Shown here: piece after piece, positions 1-8,622 of the stretch
How the letters are laid out: every line of letters starts with the position of its first letter
Position numbering within the stretch: position 1 is the stretch's first letter
Origin: JANRLF01 sp033762815
GTDB taxonomy: Bacteria; Bacteroidota; Bacteroidia; Chitinophagales; CAIOSU01
Length of the DNA: 64,000 bases
Assembly (NCBI GenBank): GCA_033762815.1
Contig: JANRLF010000012.1
Span: 62,001 to 126,000 of the forward strand
Direction: 5' to 3'
Notes under the pieces: generated by a model
The model's input: the letters and a program-made list of their open reading frames with translations, nothing else
The model's database searches: none
What the model was told of the DNA's origin: nothing
Position numbers and translations under genes: made by a program

Positions 1-72
1 AAACAGGCTGATATTAAAATCGTCGCCTAATAATGACTGCAGGGTACTTAATATGGACGTATCATTTCTCAT
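1..72 (-). CDS. Start of a probable polysaccharide chain-length/tyrosine-kinase protein (partial)
   Basis: A minus-strand ATG at 70-72 opens a frame that continues through all 24 codons to the left edge, so only the N-terminus is present. It starts 7 bp after the stop of the export lipoprotein gene, as expected for the next gene of one operon. In Bacteroidota exopolysaccharide operons, the gene after a Wza-type exporter is usually a Wzc-like chain-length determinant fused to a tyrosine autokinase. That identity is inferred from position; the visible residues are too few to recognise a domain. Confidence 0.5.
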   Translation of the reverse strand, partial: MRNDTSILSTLQSLLGDDFNISLF

Positions 73-79
73 CGGTATG

Positions 80-844
80 CTACCTTTTAAACAGTATGTA
101 AAAGGTAAATGCGGTAGTAATCAAGGTTAAAAACGGGGTTATTTCCGTTAAAATGGCAGGTGCAACTTTGGTTGTTGGGTCAATAATGATCAAATCATTA
201 GGTTGCACAATGAATCCTGCATCTTTCAAGCCCTCTATGGTAGATAAATCTATCTTTTTAATACTTGGATTGGCATAATCGCCCCTTATAATCTTGATTT
301 TATGCGATTTTGCATTGGGGGGTATTCCGCCTGCCATGGCCAATAACTCTATCAATTTAATATTATCTCTTGGTAAAGCCACGGCCTGTGCGCCATTAAG
401 GCCCGTAAACAGATAGACTTGTCGGTTGATGATTTGAAGTATGACGAAAGGGTCGTTGAACATGGAACTATATTTCTGCTCCAGCAAATCCTCCAACTCC
501 TTCCTAGCCATTCCTACCACTTTTAAATCGCCTAGTAAAGGCAATTCTACCATGCCGTCTTGCCTTACTAAATACCCAAATGCAACACCACCTTGCCCCA
601 TTCCCCCTGCACCGGCACCACCACCCGCATGTAATATATCAATCAGTTCAAAGCCATCCCTGGCTTTCAAAATGAATGACAACCTGTCTCCTGGAACAAT
701 TAACTGCGCTTCCTTTTGTGATTCTCTCAGTTCAAGATACTTTACAGCACCGTTATCTCTTAATATGAAATTGGGGTAAAAAAGTTTACAGGAACTGAAA
801 TTTATAATTATCAAAACCAATAGCCAATTGCGCAACTTGAACAT
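80..844 (-). CDS. Polysaccharide export outer-membrane lipoprotein (Wza-like)
   Basis: This 254-residue protein resembles the Poly_export/SLBB family, which forms the outer-membrane channel for capsule or exopolysaccharide. The N-terminus has a hydrophobic stretch ending in a lipobox with Cys19, so a lipid-anchored mature protein is expected. Residues about 50-145 fit the Poly_export domain (a VPGD entry motif, then a GYLVRQDG...PLLG stretch). Residues about 146-225 fit an SLBB domain with a GGIPP turn. A hydrophobic segment near residues 230-251 could be the C-terminal helix that Wza proteins insert in the outer membrane. A glycine-rich run near residues 73-88 is an insertion I cannot explain. 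It lies 42 bp downstream of a glycosyltransferase gene on the same strand. The family call is firm; the polymer exported is unknown. Confidence 0.88.
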   Translation of the reverse strand: MFKLRNWLLVLIIINFSSCKLFYPNFILRDNGAVKYLELRESQKEAQLIVPGDRLSFILKARDGFELIDILHAGGGAGAGGMGQGGVAFGYLVRQDGMVELPLLGDLKVVGMARKELEDLLEQKYSSMFNDPFVILQIINRQVYLFTGLNGAQAVALPRDNIKLIELLAMAGGIPPNAKSHKIKIIRGDYANPSIKKIDLSTIEGLKDAGFIVQPNDLIIIDPTTKVAPAILTEITPFLTLITTAFTFYILFKR

Positions 845-886
845 AGACCTGTTTGAGCTGTAAAACTAGGCAATTTTAGGTAAAGA

Positions 887-2086
887 TTATGCTTTGGCTC
901 TGTCTGCCAACAACTGCTTGTAGAGTGATTCCATGTCCCTTACCAAACGCATAAAATGATACTTATCAATAACATATTTACTTGCGTCTTTGCCCATAAT
1001 ATGCCTTAGTTGATCATTCTCCACCAAAGTAATTATATGGTTGGCAAACTGCACTGTATTGCCGGTTTCTGACAACAACGCGGTTACATTTGGCCGCACC
1101 ACATCCTTAATACCCCCTACTGCTGTTGATACTATAGGCTTATTCGCTGCCTGGGCTTCAATCAAGCTTACGGGTGTTCCTTCGTTAAATGAGGTTAGCG
1201 CCACAATATCTACCCCAGCATAGGCCACATCTACATCCTTTATCCATGAAGTAAAGGTAATTAGGGCTTTTCTTTCAATATCCACCTCGGTGGTATATGC
1301 TATGCCTTTTTCTCTCACATATTGTTCCAACATAGCCCTGTCTTCACCATCGCCAATAATAAATGCCCTTATTTTTTTATTAGTCTTCTCTTGGGCTATG
1401 GTTATAGCATCAATGAATAAAGGGTGGTTCTTGATAGGCACCAACCGGCCTACGATACCTATCGCTATCTCATCATCATCAATAACATATTTCTTCCTAA
1501 AGATTTGGCGCTTTTCCTCAATATCCTGCTGAAATCGAGTGAGGTCAAACCCTAAGGGAATTACTACGGCTTTATCAGGGCTGCATACCTTATACTTTTC
1601 TGTTAGTTCGGCTTTTTGCAATTCGCTGATAGCTATAATACGGGTACTCCTCCTAGCCAAATACCGTTCGATTTCTAAAAAAACCCTGGTCTTAATAGGA
1701 TTAAAATAGGAGTGGAACACATGGCCGTGAAAGGTGTGCACAATAACAGGCACATTGCATTGATGTGCTGCCAGCCTACCTAGGGCACCTGCCTTTGCAG
1801 CATGGGTATGCACTATATCAGGCTTGAAATCCTTAATTATCTGCTTTACCTCGGCAAAGGCTTTCCTATCCCTGAAGGGGTTGATGCTTCGGTGCATGTC
1901 AGCAATGTATTTAGGCTGCAAGCCCATACCCTCGGCAATGAAAGCTGAACTGGCCTCAGTTTCATCGTGCATGCCCGATACAAGCAATGTTTCAAACTCG
2001 GCATCCATGTACTTTGACAAGTAGCAAGCATTGTAGGTAGGCCCCCCTAAATTCAGTCTATTAATAATACGTAGTACCTTGGGCAT
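887..2086 (-). CDS. Glycosyltransferase, GT4-like (GT-B fold)
   Basis: This 399-residue cytoplasmic protein has the usual GT4 layout. The N-terminal Rossmann domain starts with a short strand and a GG loop (RINLGGP), followed by a DIVHTHAAKAG motif and an HTFHGH stretch. The C-terminal donor-binding domain has IGIVGRLVPIKN near residue 210 and the characteristic FNEGTPVSLIEA segment near residue 300, whose Glu contacts the nucleotide-sugar phosphate in this family. The protein probably adds a sugar to a lipid-linked intermediate during exopolysaccharide repeat-unit assembly; donor and acceptor cannot be read from sequence. It lies 12 bp downstream of the asnB-like gene and appears to be co-transcribed with it and with the export lipoprotein gene. 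Confidence 0.88.
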   Translation of the reverse strand: MPKVLRIINRLNLGGPTYNACYLSKYMDAEFETLLVSGMHDETEASSAFIAEGMGLQPKYIADMHRSINPFRDRKAFAEVKQIIKDFKPDIVHTHAAKAGALGRLAAHQCNVPVIVHTFHGHVFHSYFNPIKTRVFLEIERYLARRSTRIIAISELQKAELTEKYKVCSPDKAVVIPLGFDLTRFQQDIEEKRQIFRKKYVIDDDEIAIGIVGRLVPIKNHPLFIDAITIAQEKTNKKIRAFIIGDGEDRAMLEQYVREKGIAYTTEVDIERKALITFTSWIKDVDVAYAGVDIVALTSFNEGTPVSLIEAQAANKPIVSTAVGGIKDVVRPNVTALLSETGNTVQFANHIITLVENDQLRHIMGKDASKYVIDKYHFMRLVRDMESLYKQLLADRAKA

Positions 2087-2098
2087 GCTATCAAAAAT

Positions 2099-3991
2099 TT
2101 ATGCACAATACTTCTTCCACCAATTTTGGAATACAATTAAACCCCATATTCTAGCCTGGGCATCACCGGGGCTGGCTGAATCTAACTGTTGCTTCAGCGC
2201 ATTGACACCTTCTACCGAAAAAATGCCTTGCGCTTCAATAAAGGATGGGGCAAGCAAATCATCAAAAATCAGGCTCCGCAGTTCTTTCCTGAACCATTTC
2301 AGCAGGGGCACCTCAAAACCATGCTTAGGCCTATTGAAAAGTTCAGCAGGCAATTCATGTCTGAAAGCCTCCTTCAAGATATGTTTTCGTACCCCTTGGT
2401 GCAGCTTGTATTCAAATGGCAGGGAAAACACATAGTCAACAAAGCGATGGGCCAAGAAGGGAACGCGCACTTCCAATCCATTTGCCATTGACATTAGGTC
2501 AACTTTTGTGAGCATGTCATTTTGAAGTACCAAATGCATATCGGTGTACAGCACTTCATTCATATCATCGCTGGTAATGTGCCGCAATGTTTCTGATTTT
2601 CTATCTCCGTACAGGCTTTCTGAAACACTTTCTTTTAAAAGACTAGCAGCATCCTTCTCATTGCAAAAAGAGCACCAACGCCAGTAACGTTCTGCCTTCC
2701 CCATATTCAAGCCCTCGCTATATCTATCCAACTGCCTCATTAAGTTTCCAGCCTTACTGTTTCTTGACTGTGGCATGAATGCAAACAATGGATTAGCATG
2801 TTTCAACAGTAAGTTAGGGATGCTTTTCTGTCTGGCTCGAAACTCTGCAAGGTGCTTGTTGTAGCCGGCAAACAACTCATCGGCCCCATCGCCTGACAAG
2901 GCAACTTTTACTTTTGAACGGGTATGCTTGCTTAAAATATAAACCGCTATGGCCGATGAATCTGCAAAAGGTTCGTCAATATAATCCAGTATATCAAAAA
3001 GGTGCTGGTAGAGGTCGTCATTGGTCAAAGAGAAAGTGGTATGGTTGGTATTGAACTTTTTAGCAACCAATTCAGCATAACTTGTTTCATCAAAAAATGG
3101 CTCGTCTTTATACCCTATCGAGAAGGTGCTTAGGTGGGGGGTGTGTTTTGAAGCTAAAGCCACTATGATAGAAGAATCAATGCCGCCGCTTAGGAACGCA
3201 CCCAATGGCACATCGGCTATCAGCCTATCGGTTACCCCCTTTTCCATCAAATCATATAGCTTTTTCTTTCCCTCTTCAAAAGACAGGTAGGGCGATTGGC
3301 CCTGACGAAAACTAGGGTTGATTTGGAAGTATTGCTTTACTTCAAATCCACTTTTGTTAACCACGGCATAGTGGCCGGGCAATAGCTTTTTTACCCCCTT
3401 AAATATACTATGGGGCGCAGGTATATAATTAAGCATAAGGTATTCGTACAGCGATACCTCATCAATGTCCCTTTTTATTGGGTAACAAAGCAGCGCCTTC
3501 ATTTCAGAAGCGAAGACAAAGCGGCTCTTATCTTGTGCATATAGCAATGGCTTAATGCCTATCCTATCCCTGGCTATAAACAACTCATCTTTCAGCGCAT
3601 CATAAATGGCAAACCCAAAGAAGCCATCCAGCCATTCCAGCATTTTCTCTCCATGGTGGATAAATAGGTACAACAATACTTCCGTGTCGGAACCACTACG
3701 AAAATGTATGGAAAACGAAGAGAGGTACTGTTCCTTTAGCAATTGAAAGTTATATATTTCACCATTGAAAACAATGGTGTATCTGCCGCTGGTATCGCTC
3801 ATTGGCTGCGAGCCCGAATCACTTACATCAATAATGGAAAGCCGGGCATGGGCGAAACCAACGGAACCGTTAGTATAAGTTGCTTGTTTATCAGGGCCAC
3901 GCTTGGATAACAGAGAGGCGGCTTTCTCCAAGTTGGCGGTATACTTTTGGGCAGTATCATTGAAATCGTAAATTCCACTTATACCGCACAT
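2099..3991 (-). CDS. asnB: Asparagine synthase-like glutamine amidotransferase, copy 1
   Basis: The protein is a class II glutamine amidotransferase fused to an AsnB synthetase domain. I placed the start at 3991 because the residues MCGISG then put the catalytic nucleophile at Cys2; the longer frame begins with GTG 12 codons earlier and would bury it. The product is 630 residues: glutaminase domain about 2-200 (with an SDTEVLLYLF stretch), synthetase domain from about 230 with the ATP PP-loop SGGIDSS. AsnB makes asparagine from aspartate, glutamine and ATP, but members inside polysaccharide loci often amidate sugar acids or other surface substrates. Its position beside glycosyltransferases, and a second copy at 8623-10467, favour a glycan-linked role, though ordinary asparagine synthesis is possible. 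Confidence 0.85.
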   Translation of the reverse strand: MCGISGIYDFNDTAQKYTANLEKAASLLSKRGPDKQATYTNGSVGFAHARLSIIDVSDSGSQPMSDTSGRYTIVFNGEIYNFQLLKEQYLSSFSIHFRSGSDTEVLLYLFIHHGEKMLEWLDGFFGFAIYDALKDELFIARDRIGIKPLLYAQDKSRFVFASEMKALLCYPIKRDIDEVSLYEYLMLNYIPAPHSIFKGVKKLLPGHYAVVNKSGFEVKQYFQINPSFRQGQSPYLSFEEGKKKLYDLMEKGVTDRLIADVPLGAFLSGGIDSSIIVALASKHTPHLSTFSIGYKDEPFFDETSYAELVAKKFNTNHTTFSLTNDDLYQHLFDILDYIDEPFADSSAIAVYILSKHTRSKVKVALSGDGADELFAGYNKHLAEFRARQKSIPNLLLKHANPLFAFMPQSRNSKAGNLMRQLDRYSEGLNMGKAERYWRWCSFCNEKDAASLLKESVSESLYGDRKSETLRHITSDDMNEVLYTDMHLVLQNDMLTKVDLMSMANGLEVRVPFLAHRFVDYVFSLPFEYKLHQGVRKHILKEAFRHELPAELFNRPKHGFEVPLLKWFRKELRSLIFDDLLAPSFIEAQGIFSVEGVNALKQQLDSASPGDAQARIWGLIVFQNWWKKYCA

Positions 3992-4039
3992 GTATGTATA
4001 TCGTAAGGGAGTTAGTAATTTTAGCACAAGTTATAAAGA

Positions 4040-5395
4040 ATGGACGTAATTGACCTTGGGTTAGGACCGATTTATTTGGTATTGGTGTACATGCTTGCCT
4101 TCATTGGGAGAAGTCGGTTGAAAAAAGACGACCCTTTGAGGCAATACTATATAAGGGGATTAACATTGAAGCTTTTTGGGGGGATTGCAGCCGGTATCGT
4201 TTACTTTTTTTATTACAAAACTGGCGACACTGTCTTTTACTTTTACCGCTCGAAAATACTCTACGAAGTGTTTCAGGGAGATTTTTCGATTTTTCTTAGA
4301 TTGCTTACCGAAGACCCTTTCAAATACGATCAACAGCTAAATGATTTTTTCAAATACCTTATTGCTAGAGACACTAGTGCTTGGTTCTTAGTTCGCATTA
4401 TTGGGGTATTAAATATTTTTACTTTTGGCTCATATGCGGCGGATGCTATTCTTATATCTTATTTTTCCTTTCTAGGGATTTGCGCGCTGTATCGTACCTT
4501 AATTGAAATGTATCCGGAGCAGTCGAAAGAAATGGCGGTAGCTTGTTTCTTCATCCCTTCGGTTTTCTTTTGGGGCTCTGGAGTATTTAAAGATGCAATT
4601 ACATTACTTGGCGTGTGCTTAATGACCAGAGCATCATACCAAATATTTATAAAAGGAAAATCCATAGCGTATTATTTTTTCATATTTGTTATTGCGTTTT
4701 ACGTCACCTTTAAACTAAAAGCCTATATAGCCCTGTGCTTTATTCCTTCCCTAATGTTTTGGATATTTTTTACATATGGCTACAGAATCAAAAGCTCTTT
4801 CCTGCGTTCATTGATTATGCCTGTTATACTGGTTATGACTATTGGAGGTGCTTATGTCTTTATGGCTCAGGCAGGTTCTGCCAACTCCAACTGGTCACTT
4901 GATCAGATTCAAGATCGTGCCAAAGATATGCAATGGTGGCATTCGAAAGTGAAAGATATTTATGGAGCGGAAGGTGGCGGTGGCTCCTTTTATTCTATTG
5001 GTGATGGCAGCTTTAGTATTAGCAATTTATTGCTGTCGTTTCCTCAAGCCGTGGTGGTTAGCCTGTTCCGACCATTTTTATGGGAAGTAAGAAGCCCCGT
5101 AATGTTATTGGCTTCCATTGAAGGCTTAGTGCTTTTAGTATTTACCATTAAACTGATTCGGGGCTTTGGAATATCTAAAATCTTCAAATACTCAAAAGAT
5201 AATCCGTTCATCTTCTTCTGCTTGTTCTTCGCAATGATTTTTGGCTTCGCAGTTGGCTTTACAAGCTTTAACTTTGGTGCATTGGTCCGCTATAAAATTC
5301 CATTGATGCCTTTTTATGTTGCAGGCCTTTATCTTATTAGATATCAAGCAACTAAAGATAAGAAATTGGAAGAATTAGCGCGGACTGAGAAGTGA
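4040..5395 (+). CDS. Polytopic membrane protein of the glycan locus, unknown function
   Basis: This 451-residue protein is largely hydrophobic, with about ten predicted membrane segments and a soluble loop near residues 285-330 that contains a GGGGS run. I recognise no catalytic motif. Proteins of this size and topology in exopolysaccharide loci are often Wzy-type polymerases or ligases, so a polymerase role is a guess from context. It is the only plus-strand gene within the first 35 kb. It starts 49 bp from the divergent asnB-1 start, so the two promoters must share that gap, and its last 52 bases overlap the 3' end of the convergent glycosyltransferase gene. Its base composition looks more AT-rich than its neighbours, which could indicate separate acquisition. 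Confidence 0.75.
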   Translation: MDVIDLGLGPIYLVLVYMLAFIGRSRLKKDDPLRQYYIRGLTLKLFGGIAAGIVYFFYYKTGDTVFYFYRSKILYEVFQGDFSIFLRLLTEDPFKYDQQLNDFFKYLIARDTSAWFLVRIIGVLNIFTFGSYAADAILISYFSFLGICALYRTLIEMYPEQSKEMAVACFFIPSVFFWGSGVFKDAITLLGVCLMTRASYQIFIKGKSIAYYFFIFVIAFYVTFKLKAYIALCFIPSLMFWIFFTYGYRIKSSFLRSLIMPVILVMTIGGAYVFMAQAGSANSNWSLDQIQDRAKDMQWWHSKVKDIYGAEGGGGSFYSIGDGSFSISNLLLSFPQAVVVSLFRPFLWEVRSPVMLLASIEGLVLLVFTIKLIRGFGISKIFKYSKDNPFIFFCLFFAMIFGFAVGFTSFNFGALVRYKIPLMPFYVAGLYLIRYQATKDKKLEELARTEK

Positions 5396-6411
5396 TTCTC
5401 GATTTTTTCCCTAGCTTTTCTTCCAAAGGATATGCGCATTTGTGGATTCATCAACAGGGTGTTGATGGCCTGTTCCCACTCTTGGCTATTGTCGCATAAA
5501 AAACCATTGATTCCCGCATCCACAATTTTGGTGTTGACCCCCACGGGCGAGGTAATGGCAGGAATTCCCAAAGCCATGTATTGCAAGGCTTTAAACCCGC
5601 ATTTTCCCTTTGCCCACTTATCTTCAGTGAGGGGCATAATGCCTACATCAAACCGTAACAAGTCTTCAATTTCCGTCGCTTTGCTCCATTCGATATACTC
5701 AAGCGAAGCTAATTGGATATCGGGCTTACGGTTGGAAATGACCACAAACCTAAAATTCAACTGGCTCTCCAATTTTTGCAATATGGGCACCACCATGTCA
5801 AGATACTGAATGGTGGAATGGGTACCCGTCCAACCTAGTACAGGTATTTCTCCTTCCCTATGTTGCTTCACTTTATTGTGGTGGTGCTCGGTGTCGATGG
5901 TTGTGGGGTTGAGCACCACATTAGGGTTGAACTGCCGGGCATAATCGCATAAGTAATCGTTGCCGCAGGACACTTTATAAGCCCATTTGCAGATACTGCC
6001 CACCTTTGAGTGCCACTTAATGTCCGCTACTATTCTGTTGTTTTCGGAAGTATTAGGAAGCCAAATAGCGTCATCAAAATCATAGATTATCTTTTTGCCG
6101 AGTACCTTGGCGATTATCCATTCGAAAATAGGCGGGCCTATAGGGCTCGCTTCTCTATGGATAAATATCCAATCATATTTACCCAGGCCAAAGAGCAGTA
6201 AAAACCGTTTCCAGAATCCAACCATAATACCTAGGGCTTTATTAAGCTTGTTGCCAGGAGTATATAGGATTTTCCAAGTCGATTCGCTTAGAAAAGGGGC
6301 AATTTCATACTGGTAGCCCTTCTCAGTGAGCAAAGGATAGTATTGCTCAAACCTAAATCTTTGTGATGGGGCCCTGCCGGTAGGATATGGAACAATAAAC
6401 AATATCCGCAT
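5344..6411 (-). CDS. Glycosyltransferase, GT4/GT1-like
   Basis: This 355-residue protein begins with a hydrophobic strand (RILFIVPYP) and a short arginine/phenylalanine-rich stretch, then has a YDFDDAIW motif near residue 116, which recurs in one branch of bacterial GT4-like transferases. The C-terminal half has a GWTGTHST segment near residue 195 and a KCGFKALQYMALGIPAI stretch near residue 270, the usual donor-binding region. It is expected to be cytoplasmic and to add one sugar of the repeat unit. It ends inside the convergent membrane-protein gene (52-base overlap) and starts 5 bp downstream of the next glycosyltransferase, in the same operon. Donor and linkage cannot be predicted. Confidence 0.85.
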   Translation of the reverse strand: MRILFIVPYPTGRAPSQRFRFEQYYPLLTEKGYQYEIAPFLSESTWKILYTPGNKLNKALGIMVGFWKRFLLLFGLGKYDWIFIHREASPIGPPIFEWIIAKVLGKKIIYDFDDAIWLPNTSENNRIVADIKWHSKVGSICKWAYKVSCGNDYLCDYARQFNPNVVLNPTTIDTEHHHNKVKQHREGEIPVLGWTGTHSTIQYLDMVVPILQKLESQLNFRFVVISNRKPDIQLASLEYIEWSKATEIEDLLRFDVGIMPLTEDKWAKGKCGFKALQYMALGIPAITSPVGVNTKIVDAGINGFLCDNSQEWEQAINTLLMNPQMRISFGRKAREKIENHFSVRANSSNFLSLVA

Positions 6412-6416
6412 ACCCG

Positions 6417-7664
6417 CTATTGTTCGGTTACCAAATCGGCTATGCCCAATACTTTCCGATAGATACTGGCATAAGTGGCGGCCCCTTTGTTCAAATCATA
6501 ATAATCCAAGGCATATTGCCTCAATTCCGATTTGTCGAAATCTTTGGCCAAAACATCCCTTACAACCTTTGCGTGGAGACTCTCGGTATTGTCAGGTATT
6601 AACATGCCCCCATTGGGGTACCGAGCTATTAAGTAATCCAAATCGCCTACGCCGCTTAAAGCTATTACAGGCAAGCCGCATGCCCAATACTCGCCAAGTT
6701 TTGTCGGGCTACGTCCAATCGTTGAATAACTCCTTACATAATTCACCACCCCATAATCGCCTGCCATCAGGTATCGGTGTACTTCTTTCAGGTCAACACC
6801 TATAAGCCTTACGTCGGCCATATTCATTCCGGCGCTGCTCACCTCATTTTCCACATATCCGCTATCAATACGGCTCAAAATCAACAATACGGAATTGGGC
6901 ACCACACTTTTCAATTGCTTGAAGAGACCCAATAGCATGGACATATCGTAGTTGCCCCCCAACGACCCACTATAAAGCAATACTTTGGCATCAGGGTTAA
7001 TATTCAATTCATCCCTTACTGCTGCCCTAACACTTTCATTAAAGGGCGGGAACAAGTTAAAGTCGACACAAGTGGGGATAATAGAAATGTTATGCCGTTC
7101 TTTCAAAGCAAGCCTTTCAATTTCATCACCACCAACATGGGTAAGAGATATGGATTGGTCGGAAAGGGCAAACAATTGCCTTTCCAGTTGCTTGAAGTAA
7201 TAGTAAATGGGCCTGTACACTGGGTTGGCCCAAAGGCCGCTTTCGCGCTTTTCATCGGCCCACCAACCTCGCATATCAAATATCATTTTGGCCCCATACC
7301 GTTTTTTGGTATTGATGGCCAAATTGCCAATGGTGTAGCCCCTACTATGTACTATATGAAACTGCTTATGGGCAGCCAATTGCTTTATTTTCTTCCAACC
7401 CACGCGCAAATCTTTCAAGGTAGATAGTACCGGTGGCTTTTTTGTGTACATCAAGGCATGCCATGTAATATCAAACCCATCTAACGAATCTTGCACGCCT
7501 TGCTTTTTAGAAGCGTATATATCGGGCTTCTCAAAACTGATGATATCGAAAGAAAAACCTTGCTTGCTAAGTAAGCGCAAGTAAGAAAGCACTTGCGACT
7601 GGCCCAAAGGGTCCGTCATGCCATCGTAAGACAGATAGAGGACATTATGCTTTTTTGGCCCCAT
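6417..7664 (-). CDS. Glycosyltransferase, GT4-like
   Basis: I used the ATG at 7664, which gives 415 residues; a TTG three codons earlier is the alternative. The N-terminal motif NVLYLSYDGMTDPLGQSQ is typical of one large bacterial GT4 group. The C-terminal domain contains LLYSGSLGGNYD near residue 230 and SPTKLGEYWACGLPVIA near residue 345, the conserved donor-binding region with its Glu. The start lies inside the 3' end of the epimerase gene (20-base overlap), so the two are translationally linked. The protein should act on a lipid-linked glycan in the cytoplasm. Its sugar specificity is unknown, though it may use the uronic acid produced by the neighbouring epimerase. Confidence 0.86.
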   Translation of the reverse strand: MGPKKHNVLYLSYDGMTDPLGQSQVLSYLRLLSKQGFSFDIISFEKPDIYASKKQGVQDSLDGFDITWHALMYTKKPPVLSTLKDLRVGWKKIKQLAAHKQFHIVHSRGYTIGNLAINTKKRYGAKMIFDMRGWWADEKRESGLWANPVYRPIYYYFKQLERQLFALSDQSISLTHVGGDEIERLALKERHNISIIPTCVDFNLFPPFNESVRAAVRDELNINPDAKVLLYSGSLGGNYDMSMLLGLFKQLKSVVPNSVLLILSRIDSGYVENEVSSAGMNMADVRLIGVDLKEVHRYLMAGDYGVVNYVRSYSTIGRSPTKLGEYWACGLPVIALSGVGDLDYLIARYPNGGMLIPDNTESLHAKVVRDVLAKDFDKSELRQYALDYYDLNKGAATYASIYRKVLGIADLVTEQ

Positions 7665-8619
7665 ACCATTCAATAAACTGTTTCAATCCCTGATGCAAAG
7701 GGGTGGCAGGGGAATAGCCCAACATGGCTTTTGCCTTGGTAATATCTGCATACGTAATATCCACGTCACCCGGCTGCATGGGCATCACATTAATTTGGGG
7801 TTGTTTGCCCATTACCCCATAAATCGCATCTACCAACTCCTTCAGCTTGACTGGATTGTTATTGCCTAGATTGATGATTTCATACACCTTATCGTTGCTC
7901 ATGATATAATCAATGGCCTTCACAAAACCATCTACCGTATCGGCAACATAAGTATAATCGCGGGCCGTACTGCCATCGCCGTACATATTTAGGGGTTGCC
8001 CTTCATCTATCAATTTTACAAACTTGTGTATAGCCAAATCTGGTCGCTGGCGTGGCCCATACACCGTAAACAGCCGCAGGTTGAGAATATCAATATGGTA
8101 CAAATGGTGGTAACTGAAATTCATCAATTCACAAGCCCGCTTGGTAAATGCATAGGGTGAAATTGGCTCGCTTACCGCATCGTTTTCGCTGAACGGAATC
8201 TTTTTGTTGTTTCCGTACACGGACGAAGAAGAGGCAAAAACCAACTTCCGCAATCCGTTATCTTTCATCCATTCCAGCAAATGGTTGGTAGCTGTAATGT
8301 TTGCTTCAATATAGGCATTGGCATCTTTCAGGCTGGGCAGCACCCCTGCCTTGGCCGCTAAATGTACCACCACATCATAGCTGCCATTCAATTGGGAATA
8401 GGCACTTTTATCCGCAAGGTTGAACTCAAAAAACTGAAAATCAGCATGGCCTAACAATACTTCGAGATTAGCTGTTTTTAGCTCTTTCGAGTAGAAAGGG
8501 TCAAAATTGTCAATGCCAGTTACCTGATTGCCTAACGCCAGCAAACGCTCTGCTAGGTGCGACCCAATAAAACCAGCACAACCTGTAAGCAATATTTTTC
8601 TTTTCTGGGAAGGGGCCAC
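7645..8619 (-). CDS. NAD-dependent sugar epimerase, UDP-glucuronate 4-epimerase-like
   Basis: This 324-residue extended short-chain dehydrogenase has the NAD-binding glycine motif GCAGFIGSHLAE at residues 13-24, a SSSSVYG segment carrying the catalytic Ser near residue 131, and YAFTK with the catalytic Tyr and Lys near residue 151. The IDNFDPFYS stretch after the second strand and the NLRLFTVYGPRQRPD segment resemble UDP-glucuronate 4-epimerases (CapI/LspL type), which supply UDP-galacturonate for polysaccharides. The start is GTG at 8619, only 3 bp after the stop of asnB copy 2. Pairing of an amidotransferase with a uronate epimerase suggests a uronamide residue in the polymer. A UDP-glucose-type 4-epimerase activity cannot be excluded. 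Confidence 0.83.
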   Translation of the reverse strand: MAPSQKRKILLTGCAGFIGSHLAERLLALGNQVTGIDNFDPFYSKELKTANLEVLLGHADFQFFEFNLADKSAYSQLNGSYDVVVHLAAKAGVLPSLKDANAYIEANITATNHLLEWMKDNGLRKLVFASSSSVYGNNKKIPFSENDAVSEPISPYAFTKRACELMNFSYHHLYHIDILNLRLFTVYGPRQRPDLAIHKFVKLIDEGQPLNMYGDGSTARDYTYVADTVDGFVKAIDYIMSNDKVYEIINLGNNNPVKLKELVDAIYGVMGKQPQINVMPMQPGDVDITYADITKAKAMLGYSPATPLHQGLKQFIEWYGAKKA

Positions 8620-8622
8620 CTG

